Part shown: positions 6,011-11,713 of the stretch, one piece after another | Position numbering within the stretch: position 1 is the stretch's first letter | Layout of the letters: each line of letters opens with the position of its first letter | Source: UBA5177 sp002413265 | Lineage (GTDB): Bacteria > Chloroflexota > UBA5177 | Assembly (NCBI GenBank): GCA_036752825.1 | Contig: DAIORV010000059.1 | Location: 1-13,495, forward strand | Length of the DNA stretch: 13,495 nt | Direction: 5' to 3' | The notes under the pieces: generated by a model | Databases searched by the model: none | What the model was told of the DNA's origin: nothing | What the model saw: the letters and a program-made list of their open reading frames with translations, nothing else | Translations under genes and position numbers: made by a program

Positions 6011-7005
6011 CGGATCGGCGCCTTTTCCCGCCCGGAAGCCGGCGCTCGACTGGTCAATGACGACGACTTCATGACTAGATTGAAGCCCTGGATGCTGGGA
6101 AGCGGAGCAACCTGCATCCGCCGTTTGTGCACTCGAGCGAGCTCCACGCCCGCGTGCTTCAGCATCAGCACGTCTTCCTCCACGGTCTCGAAGCCTGCAT
6201 CAATGAATGCGCGCATGCTCTCCACTTGATACTCGCGAACTCGGGCCACCAGCCTGTATCCGGCGGGCGCCTGCTTTAACACGTGTTGCACTAAATCTGG
6301 CCCCAAATCTCCGTAGTCTGGATCGACCATAAGACTGATGCTTAGCATCTGAGGTCCTGCCTCCACTCCCCATCCCGCCCAGGCCACCAGCTTGCCGTCC
6401 CTCTCGACGACAATTTCAGACATATCTCGTACCGTCTTTGACCAGTCGACGCTGGTCAGCCCTTCCAGCTGTCGAACCAAAGGTGGCGTGATGGCGCTTT
6501 CCAGTTGATGAAGAGGCCATGCATCTGGAGGAATGCGATATCTGCTATCGATCGGTAGCTCGCTTTCGTCTGCCTGGCTGGTCTCTGGACTGACCAGGAC
6601 GTACTCGCGCGCTATAGGCTGGAATTCGTACGCTCGCAAGACGTCGCTCGCTTCATCCATGCATCGAGCGAAGAGTCGCGGTACTCCCGCGCTGCGCAAA
6701 TGGTCGGTTGCCGCCTGCAGAGCCGGTCCCAGCACCCGATCGTGCTCTCCGCGCACCACCAGCCGCGTCACGTCCCATCCAATAACGTACTGACGGGGCT
6801 GAATCTCGATGAGCGCGACAGATTTCCCCTCTCGCGCGATCCAGGCCCTTCCTTGAAGCCCGAGTTGGAAGAGGGCGCGTGCTGCAGATCGCGCCGCGGA
6901 ATTCTTTGCGGGCCAGGATGGGCCACGCACTAGGTGCGAGCCTTCGTCGAGAGCTAAAGAAAGTACCAGCGGCGCGTCCGTGGGTCGAGCCAGTCGGACG
7001 TCCAT
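6007..7005 (-). CDS. Tandem GNAT-like acetyltransferase protein
   Basis: A 332-residue protein that opens MDVRLARPTDAPLVLSLAL, a typical GNAT beta1-alpha1 start. Two halves appear repeated in pattern: residues 1-140 end with LRAYEFQPIAREYVLV, and residues 155-290 end with MRAFIDAGFETVEEDVLMLK. Both resemble the family ending in which the loop before the last strands carries a (Y/F)..GF element. The first half has no clear acetyl-CoA P-loop (Q/R-x-x-G-x-G/A), and the second half (VDPDYGDLGPDLVQHVL) only a degenerate one, so one or both domains may not be catalytic. Substrate is unknown. The ATG at 7005 has AAAGGA (complement of 7010-7015) upstream at good spacing. It is the first gene of the five-gene operon and overlaps the ATPase gene by 4 bases. 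Confidence 0.7.
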   Translation of the reverse strand: MDVRLARPTDAPLVLSLALDEGSHLVRGPSWPAKNSAARSAARALFQLGLQGRAWIAREGKSVALIEIQPRQYVIGWDVTRLVVRGEHDRVLGPALQAATDHLRSAGVPRLFARCMDEASDVLRAYEFQPIAREYVLVSPETSQADESELPIDSRYRIPPDAWPLHQLESAITPPLVRQLEGLTSVDWSKTVRDMSEIVVERDGKLVAWAGWGVEAGPQMLSISLMVDPDYGDLGPDLVQHVLKQAPAGYRLVARVREYQVESMRAFIDAGFETVEEDVLMLKHAGVELARVHKRRMQVAPLPSIQGFNLVMKSSSLTSRAPASGREKAPIR

Positions 7006-7070
7006 TCAGTTCCTTTTCGTCGGCGGAGCGAGGAAGCCTGTCCCGCCGTACGAACGCGTGAGATAACCCT

Positions 7071-7099
7071 ATTGTATCCTGGCGGTGCCCCCTAAAAAG
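7071..7099 (-). promoter_or_regulatory. Candidate promoter of the minus-strand five-gene operon
   Basis: On the reverse strand TACAAT (complement of 7071-7076) matches a sigma-70 -10 box at five of six positions. A weak -35, CTTTTT, is 17 bases upstream (complement of 7094-7099). It lies about 66 bases before the ATG of the GNAT gene, which would give a leader of about 60 bases. The -10 is convincing, the -35 poor. Confidence 0.45.
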
Positions 7100-7268
7100 C
7101 AGGGTACCGCGCTTCGACGTCGATCTCGAATAACTGCCCGCTCTCCACTGCTATGCGTCCAATTCTCTCCACGGCGGGACAGATGCCCCCAGCTCGATGG
7201 CCGTCTATGGCCCCCGCGGGATGCGGAAAAGTAGTCATGCGCGCAAGTCCCTCAAGCGCATCTCACGG

Positions 7269-7311
7269 CGGCATTATGCCGTTTGACTTATGAGGGCGTG
7301 GGGCTTAAGCT
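7269..7311 (+). promoter_or_regulatory. Candidate promoter and palindrome upstream of the RodZ-like gene
   Basis: TTGACT at 7283-7288 matches a -35 box at five of six positions, and TAAGCT at 7306-7311 is a weak -10 after a 17-base spacer. A perfect palindrome with a single central base, CGGCATTATGCCG, covers 7269-7281 and ends one base before the -35, where an activator or repressor could bind. The region lies about 60 bases before the GTG at 7374. Confidence 0.4.
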
Positions 7312-7373
7312 GTCATCAAGTCACTTCATTGTGCGTGTCGGTGTGAGCGGCTCGGCGGTGCCGTAAAGTACCG

Positions 7374-8141
7374 GTGACTTCTCAGAATTACAGGGATAGC
7401 GGGGCCCAGCTGAGCGACGTGGGGGAACTGCTGCGCTCGACGCGGCGGAAGCGGAACTTGAGCCTTGCCGAAGTGGCAGCGGCCACTCGGATAAAGGCGG
7501 TCTACTTAGAGGCCTTGGAAGACTCCGAGTACTCTGTACTTCCGGGTAGTGCGTACGTCACAGGCTTCATTCGCAACTACGCGCGATTCTTGGGTCTCCA
7601 TCCCGACGAGGTGCTGGAGGATTTCTACGCATTTCGCCCTCCACCGTCACCGGTGGTGAAACCCGCGACTCGCGTGCTCGCCAGTGTCCAAACACGCAGG
7701 CTCCGTAAGCGTTTCGTCTGGACCCTCCTTTCAGTCGCGATACTGCTGGCGTGCGGGTTCGCCATAAAGCAGTACAACGCAGCGTATGACCACAGCTACG
7801 CCGCTTCGCCGCCTCACCTGACGCCGCAAAATTTGGGCGCCAACCTCACCAAAGCCCGCATCATCACTCGAAGTCCTCGGACGGCGCGTGTGCTGCTGCT
7901 CCACCTCCGGGCAACGTCTCCTGTCTGGGTGCGGGTCACGGCCGACGGCAAGCGCGTCTTCCAGGGCCTGTTGCACCATCACGGCAGAGCGTGGACCGCC
8001 CGCGCCTCTATCTACGTCATGACTTACGACGGAAGCCGCGTGAAGGCCGTGCGAAACGGCACGCGTCTGGGCTCGATCGCTGCCCGTCCCGGGCTCGGCG
8101 TCTGGTCTGCCACACCGTCTGGCTGGAAACGCATTTCATAA
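7374..8141 (+). CDS. RodZ-like protein: HTH domain, one membrane helix, DUF4115-type C-terminus
   Basis: A 255-residue protein. Residues about 14-84 are a RodZ-type HTH (VGELLRSTRRKRNLSLAEVA, then ATRIKAVYLEALE and VLPGSAYVTGFIRNYARFLG), almost diagnostic of RodZ/YmfM proteins. A basic stretch (RRLRKRFVW) and a hydrophobic helix at about 113-132 follow. The outside part, 160-255 (SPVWVRVTADGKRVFQGLL, NGTRLG, and a final WKRI), is a DUF4115-like beta domain. RodZ links MreB filaments to the membrane for rod shape; here no mre genes are near, so a shape role is inferred from the family. The start is uncertain: GTG at 7374 has no clear ribosome site, and a GTG at 7419, the VGELL position, would trim the protein by 15 residues. 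Convergence with accD is absent; both are on the plus strand with 164 bases between. Confidence 0.8.
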   Translation: MTSQNYRDSGAQLSDVGELLRSTRRKRNLSLAEVAAATRIKAVYLEALEDSEYSVLPGSAYVTGFIRNYARFLGLHPDEVLEDFYAFRPPPSPVVKPATRVLASVQTRRLRKRFVWTLLSVAILLACGFAIKQYNAAYDHSYAASPPHLTPQNLGANLTKARIITRSPRTARVLLLHLRATSPVWVRVTADGKRVFQGLLHHHGRAWTARASIYVMTYDGSRVKAVRNGTRLGSIAARPGLGVWSATPSGWKRIS

Positions 8142-8232
8142 CCGGGCGAAGGCGATCTTCCTCAGCCCGTGCCTTCGGCAAGACGTGGTCGACTGGTCGA
8201 GGACAGCATGCTGCCCTCCGTGTGCAGTCACC

Positions 8233-8263
8233 TTGGTTCACGGTTCGACAAGCGGGGTAGTAT
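8233..8263 (+). promoter_or_regulatory. Weak candidate promoter before accD
   Basis: TAGTAT at 8258-8263 is a fair -10 box about 43 bases before the ATG of accD. TTGGTT at 8233-8238 could be the -35, but the 19-base spacer is long. No other better pair is seen in the 164-base gap between the RodZ-like gene and accD, and there is no intrinsic terminator in it. Confidence 0.3.
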
Positions 8264-8305
8264 TGGACCACAACATTTGAGGGCGTCTTCCTTGTCGGAG
8301 AAGGC

Positions 8306-9196
8306 ATGAAGGACATATTCAAGAGGCACCCGCGATATCCGGCGCAGCGCGAGAAATTTGAGGCGCTGCCGGACAATCTCTGGATTCGTTGCCCTAAATG
8401 CCAGGAGCTCGTCTACGCGAACGAGCTCGAGAGCAACTTTCGCGTATGCCCCAAGTGCAAATATCACTTCGGGCTCACGGCACGAGAACGCATCGACGCG
8501 ACGCTCGACGAAGGATCCTTTCACGAGCTCGACGCAAACATGCGTTCCGTCGATCCCCTGCGTTTCAGCGCTCTCGAAGGCGTGTATTCCGAGAAGCTCG
8601 AGCAATATGCCGAAAAAGCCGGCACCGCTGAGTCCTTCCTCTATGGCCACGGAGCGATCGAGGGCGAGCCGCTCGTCTTCGGTGTGACGGAATTCAAGTA
8701 TGCGGGCGGATCTATGGGTGCCGTATTTGGTGAGAAGCTCGTGCGTGCCATCGAGCTCGCCGAGCGCGAAAGCCTGCCTCTGGTGACGGTGTCGAGCGGC
8801 GGTGGAGCGCGGATGCAGGAGGGGACGGTCAGCCTCATGCAGATGGCCAAAACCGTCGCCGCCCTCAATCGATTCAAAGAACAGCGTCTGCCATACATCT
8901 CGATCATGGTCGACCCTTGCCTTGGAGGCATGACAGCCAGCTATGCCATGCTCGGAGATGTAAATATGGCCGAGCCCGGAGCGTACATCGGGTTCGCGGG
9001 CCGTCGCGTGATAGAGCAGACCATGCGTCAGAAGCTGCCACAGGACGCGGCTACGTCCGAATTTCTGCTGCACCACGGAATGATCGACCTAGTCACGCCT
9101 CGCGCCGAGATCCCCTCATTATTGGGACGGTTGCTCCGCATGTATGTCACCTCAAAGGCGCCGTCCCGGAGGGAGCCCGTTGCCCAGCTTGCTTGA
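8306..9196 (+). CDS. accD: Acetyl-CoA carboxylase carboxyltransferase subunit beta
   Basis: A 296-residue subunit which, with AccA, transfers the carboxyl group from biotin carried by AccB to acetyl-CoA, making malonyl-CoA, the first committed step of fatty acid synthesis. The N-terminal zinc ribbon is intact: Cys29-x2-Cys32 and Cys48-x2-Cys51 (CPKC and CPKC), preceded by DNLWIRC. The carboxyltransferase fold follows with GGSMGAVFGEK at 134-144, SGGGARMQEG at 164-173 and LGGMTASYAMLGD at 206-218. A usual TDPTTGG is VDPCLGG here. The ATG at 8306 has GGAGAAGG just before it. Its 3' end overlaps accA by 17 bases, so the two subunits are coupled. The other acetyl-CoA carboxylase genes, accB and accC, are not in the window. 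Confidence 0.97.
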   Translation: MKDIFKRHPRYPAQREKFEALPDNLWIRCPKCQELVYANELESNFRVCPKCKYHFGLTARERIDATLDEGSFHELDANMRSVDPLRFSALEGVYSEKLEQYAEKAGTAESFLYGHGAIEGEPLVFGVTEFKYAGGSMGAVFGEKLVRAIELAERESLPLVTVSSGGGARMQEGTVSLMQMAKTVAALNRFKEQRLPYISIMVDPCLGGMTASYAMLGDVNMAEPGAYIGFAGRRVIEQTMRQKLPQDAATSEFLLHHGMIDLVTPRAEIPSLLGRLLRMYVTSKAPSRREPVAQLA

Positions 9197-10127
9197 CTTC
9201 GAGTCGAGTCTGCGTCATCTTGAACACGAGCTGGAGAACGTGCGCGGAAGGGGTTCCAACGGCTCCTCCTCGGAGCAGCAAGAGCGGCTGCAGGCCGAGC
9301 TGGAGAACCAGCTACGCGGGATCTACGCCTCTCTCACCGCCTGGCAGAAAGTCCAGGTTTCCAGACACCTCGAACGCCCGTACGCTCTCGACTACCTTCA
9401 GCTGGGGTTCTCGGACTTCGTTGAGCTACACGGCGACCGTTCATTTGCGGATGATCGGGCCATCATTGGCGGTCCGGCTGTGCTCGATAGCCGAACTGTC
9501 ATGGTCATAGGCCAGCAGAAGGGTCGCGACACCCGCGAAAACGTCGAACGAAACTTTGGAATGCCGCACCCCGAGGGATATCGCAAGGCCGAGCGTCTGA
9601 TGAAGCAGGCGGAACGCCTGGGTATCCCGGTCGTCACCCTCATCGACATCCCTGGAGCCTCCGCCAGTCTTCAGGACGAGGAACGCGGCCAGTCGGAAGC
9701 AATCGCCTCCAGCATTTCCACCATGCTGGCGCTAAACGTGCCCACTGTCGCCGTGGTGATCGGAGAAGGAGGCAGCGGCGGCGCCCTCGCCATTGCCTGT
9801 GCCGATCGTCTCTACATGCTCGAGTACGCTACCTTCACTGTCGCCTCACCCGAAGCGGCCGCGGCCATCCTGTGGAGAGATGCGGTCAAGGCTCCCGAAG
9901 CCGCTCAAAACATGAAGATCACCGCCGACGACCTCATGGAGATGGGCTTTGCCGACGGAATCATTCCTGAGCCCATCGGCGGTGCGCACCGCGATCGATC
10001 GGCTGCAGCGAAATCGGTGACTGAATTGGCGACGCGTGCTCTGAACGAGCTCGACAGTCTGCCGCGCGAGGAGCTGCTCGCTCGCCGATATGAGAAGTAC
10101 CGCGACATCGATTTCTTTCGAGAATAG
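9180..10127 (+). CDS. accA: Acetyl-CoA carboxylase carboxyltransferase subunit alpha
   Basis: A 315-residue subunit, the standard AccA length, forming the carboxyltransferase with AccD. It opens PSLLDFESSLRHLEHELEN, the usual AccA coiled start, then GDRSFADDRAIIGGPA at 85-100, GRDTRENVERNFGMPHPEGY at 115-134, IDIPGA at 155-160, EERGQSEAIA and GEGGSGGALAI at 196-206, and MKITADDLMEMG near 245-256. The start is a TTG at 9180: GGAGGG (9168-9173) lies 6 bases before it. An earlier in-frame ATG at 9144 has no ribosome site and would extend deep into accD. The conserved loop DTPGAYPG of other AccA is DIPGASAS here. It overlaps accD by 17 bases and is followed by smpB after 9 bases. Confidence 0.96.
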   Translation: MPSLLDFESSLRHLEHELENVRGRGSNGSSSEQQERLQAELENQLRGIYASLTAWQKVQVSRHLERPYALDYLQLGFSDFVELHGDRSFADDRAIIGGPAVLDSRTVMVIGQQKGRDTRENVERNFGMPHPEGYRKAERLMKQAERLGIPVVTLIDIPGASASLQDEERGQSEAIASSISTMLALNVPTVAVVIGEGGSGGALAIACADRLYMLEYATFTVASPEAAAAILWRDAVKAPEAAQNMKITADDLMEMGFADGIIPEPIGGAHRDRSAAAKSVTELATRALNELDSLPREELLARRYEKYRDIDFFRE

Positions 10128-10136
10128 CGAGTTCAG

Positions 10137-10622
10137 TTGGCGATCAAAAGCGGTGAAAAGGTCAAGATCGTCACGGTTAACCGGCGCGCCACCCACGACT
10201 ATCACATCGATGAACGGGTGGAGGCGGGCCTGGTTTTGACCGGGACGGAGATCAAATCCATCCGAGAGGGAAGGATCAATCTGCGTGAAGGGTACGCGCG
10301 TGTCTCGGACGGTGAAGCCTGGCTCACCAACGTCCACATCGCGCCATACGAACATGGCAATCGGTACAACCACGAGCCGTTGCGGGACCGCAAGCTGCTC
10401 CTGCACCGTGGCGAGATCGATTCCCTCATCGGCAAAGTCCGGCAGAAGGGCTACACGTTGGTTCCCCTCCAGGTCTATCTAAAGAACGGAAAAGCAAAGG
10501 TAGAGCTTGGCCTGGGTCGCGGCAAGCGCGAGTACGACAAGCGTGAGGCGATCGCGCGACGCGAAGGGCAGCGTGAAATCGAGCGTGGCATGCGGGAACG
10601 CGAACGCGAGCGAGACCGGTAG
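10137..10622 (+). CDS. smpB: SsrA-binding protein SmpB
   Basis: A 161-residue protein that binds tmRNA and brings it to stalled ribosomes in trans-translation. The motifs are in place: NRRATHDYHIDERVEAGLVL, TGTEIKSIREG, IAPYEHGNRYNHEP, RDRKLLLHRGEI, LVPLQVYLKNGKAKVELGLG and GKREYDKREAIARR. The C-terminal tail is basic and arginine/glutamate-rich, as expected for the part that enters the decoding site. The start is TTG at 10137 because the protein begins there with the usual KSGEKVKIVTVNRR; the ribosome site is weak. It follows accA by 9 bases and is probably cotranscribed. I looked for a tmRNA gene nearby and found none. Confidence 0.96.
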   Translation: MAIKSGEKVKIVTVNRRATHDYHIDERVEAGLVLTGTEIKSIREGRINLREGYARVSDGEAWLTNVHIAPYEHGNRYNHEPLRDRKLLLHRGEIDSLIGKVRQKGYTLVPLQVYLKNGKAKVELGLGRGKREYDKREAIARREGQREIERGMRERERERDR

Positions 10623-10638
10623 CTTGCGATAAGAAGAA

Positions 10639-10665
10639 GCGCCCCCGAAGGGGCGCCTCTTTCGC
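10639..10665. terminator. GC-rich hairpin between convergent genes, probable bidirectional terminator
   Basis: GCGCCCC (10639-10645) pairs fully with GGGGCGC (10650-10656) around a CGAA loop, a stable tetraloop. Downstream on the plus strand CTCTTTC is modestly T-rich; on the minus strand the stem is followed by TTCTTCTTATC, a better T run. It lies 17 bases after the smpB stop and 20 bases from the end of the convergent membrane-protein gene, so it can end both. Confidence 0.7.
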
Positions 10666-10675
10666 CACTTCTACA

Positions 10676-11272
10676 TTACTTAGTTTCGGTCGAGGAGGCT
10701 TTCTTGGCTGTGGTCTTGGCCTTCTCCTTCACCGTGTCGACTGCCTCTTCAACCGTCTCCGAGGCAGTCGCAGCCGCGCCGTCCGGGGCGCTCGAAGGCG
10801 CCGGTTGGGAGCTCTGGAAGGTTGTATAGCTGCTCTGCTGGACCGGCCCACTGGCACCGGTGAGCCGATCGAGTAGGTCGTCTCGGCGTTGCTCGTCCAG
10901 GATGAAGTACGCGATGACGCTACCCAATGTCAGCACGAACAGGAACTTCAGCTTGCCATGGCCCTTTTTTGGGGCTAGCTGCTTTTCCGCGCGCGTCTTC
11001 GCCTCGTCAACAGCCTCGTGACCTTTTTCGCGCAGCGTGTCGATAGAGTCGGTCAACGCAGACTTGCTGTTGTCCGCCAGGTCGTCGATGGCGCGGGTAA
11101 TCGCTTTCGCTACTCCCTCGTAATCGATCTCCCTGAAGGCATCCTTCAGCTGGCTCGATGCGTCGGTTCGCGCGCCAGGGTTCGTAATGAACTCCACCGC
11201 CGCGCGCGATGCCGAAAGCAGCACCAGCGCACTCAGCTGCCTGTACCAGTTCTCCTCGTTATTCATACTCAT
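10676..11272 (-). CDS. Single-TM protein of unknown function with helical and Ala/Thr/Lys-rich ends
   Basis: A 198-residue protein that I do not recognise. Residues 12-30 (ALVLLSASRAAVEFI) form an amphipathic, hydrophobic stretch. Residues 40-105 look like a long charged helix (YEGVAKAITRAIDDLADNSK, DEAKTRAEKQL) of coiled-coil character. One transmembrane helix lies at about 107-125 (LKFLFVLTLGSVIAYFIL) with basic residues before and acidic and basic residues after. The tail (150-198) is low-complexity, Ser/Pro/Ala-rich then EEAVDTVKEKAKTTAKK, similar to YtxH or apolipoprotein-like proteins. ATG 11272 has AAAGGA upstream at 10 bases, and a second in-frame ATG lies at 11266. It faces smpB and is preceded by the long hairpin-rich gap, so it has its own promoter, unseen. 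A membrane stress or cell-envelope protein is a guess. Confidence 0.65.
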   Translation of the reverse strand: MSMNNEENWYRQLSALVLLSASRAAVEFITNPGARTDASSQLKDAFREIDYEGVAKAITRAIDDLADNSKSALTDSIDTLREKGHEAVDEAKTRAEKQLAPKKGHGKLKFLFVLTLGSVIAYFILDEQRRDDLLDRLTGASGPVQQSSYTTFQSSQPAPSSAPDGAAATASETVEEAVDTVKEKAKTTAKKASSTETK

Positions 11273-11713
11273 ACTTATTCAATCCTTTCCTCCGGCAGCC
11301 CGCACTGGCCGGAAACCCGGGGCCTCTGTCCTGATTGTGCCACAGCCCGGCACAGCGCCGGCGTACCCTCAGAAACACCACGTCCGAGACCTGACCCGCG
11401 ACCCGCGGACGCAAACGTGCGCCTCGCGACGGTTCAAATCGCAAGATGTGTTCCCGGTCCCACACCTCGCTTGTGGCTTGGCCGCCTGGGTCCAGTCGTT
11501 GGAAAGCGCTCAGTGTTCGTCGCAGAGATGTGCAGAATCAGTGTGACCAACTGCAAATCGCTTAGAATGAGCTACACGTCCACCGATGGCGTCCGCTAAA
11601 ACCGTGACCAAAACAGCAGACGAGCCCGCAATCGGCCGCGGCTCGTCTTCTTTTTGCACCTGAGAATTACGGTTTCCGCAGAGTTAGATCAGCGCCGCGG
11701 GCGGAAGGCACTC
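11273..11713. other. Long intergenic region with several hairpins and one strong terminator
   Basis: This 441-base gap has no convincing gene. Perfect short hairpins are at 11291-11313 (TCCGGC with GCCGGA, 11-base loop), 11336-11354 (TGTGCC with GGCACA, 7-base loop) and 11460-11476 (CCACA with TGTGG, 7-base loop). A -10-like TAGAAT is at 11563-11568 with no good -35. The terminator at 11619-11655 follows. No tRNA or tmRNA arms were found. A non-coding RNA, or a long lepA leader, could occupy part of this gap. Confidence 0.5.
11619..11655 (+). terminator. Strong intrinsic terminator just upstream of lepA
   Basis: GACGAGCC (11619-11626) pairs perfectly with GGCTCGTC (11640-11647) across a 13-base loop, followed by TTCTTTTT at 11648-11655. 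Nothing coding precedes it on this strand within 990 bases, since the upstream gene is on the other strand. It must therefore end an unseen transcript starting in the gap, or act as an attenuator in the lepA leader. Confidence 0.85.

Larger units (their letters stand above)
7006..7373. other. Divergent intergenic region, promoters only
   Basis: This 368-base gap separates the minus-strand operon from the RodZ-like gene. It holds the minus-strand -10 at 7071-7076 and, for the plus strand, the -35/-10 pair near 7283-7311 with a 13-base palindrome just before it. Between 7100 and 7260 I see no reading frame with coding character, no tRNA and no hairpin followed by a T run. Confidence 0.6.

Noticed and set aside
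8228..9076. 282-residue open frame on the minus strand
   Set aside because: It is the antisense shadow of accD, with no ribosome site and no recognisable motif.
11431..11440. GGTTCAAATC, resembling the T-loop of a tRNA
   Set aside because: The flanking bases do not form a five-pair T stem, and no acceptor or anticodon arms can be found.
11586..11663. 25-residue ORF (MASAKTVTKTADE...) that runs through the terminator
   Set aside because: It has no ribosome site and its 3' half is the terminator itself; a leader peptide is possible but not supported.
10623..11713. tmRNA gene near smpB
   Set aside because: No tRNA-like ends or tag-coding frame were seen on either strand in the gap.
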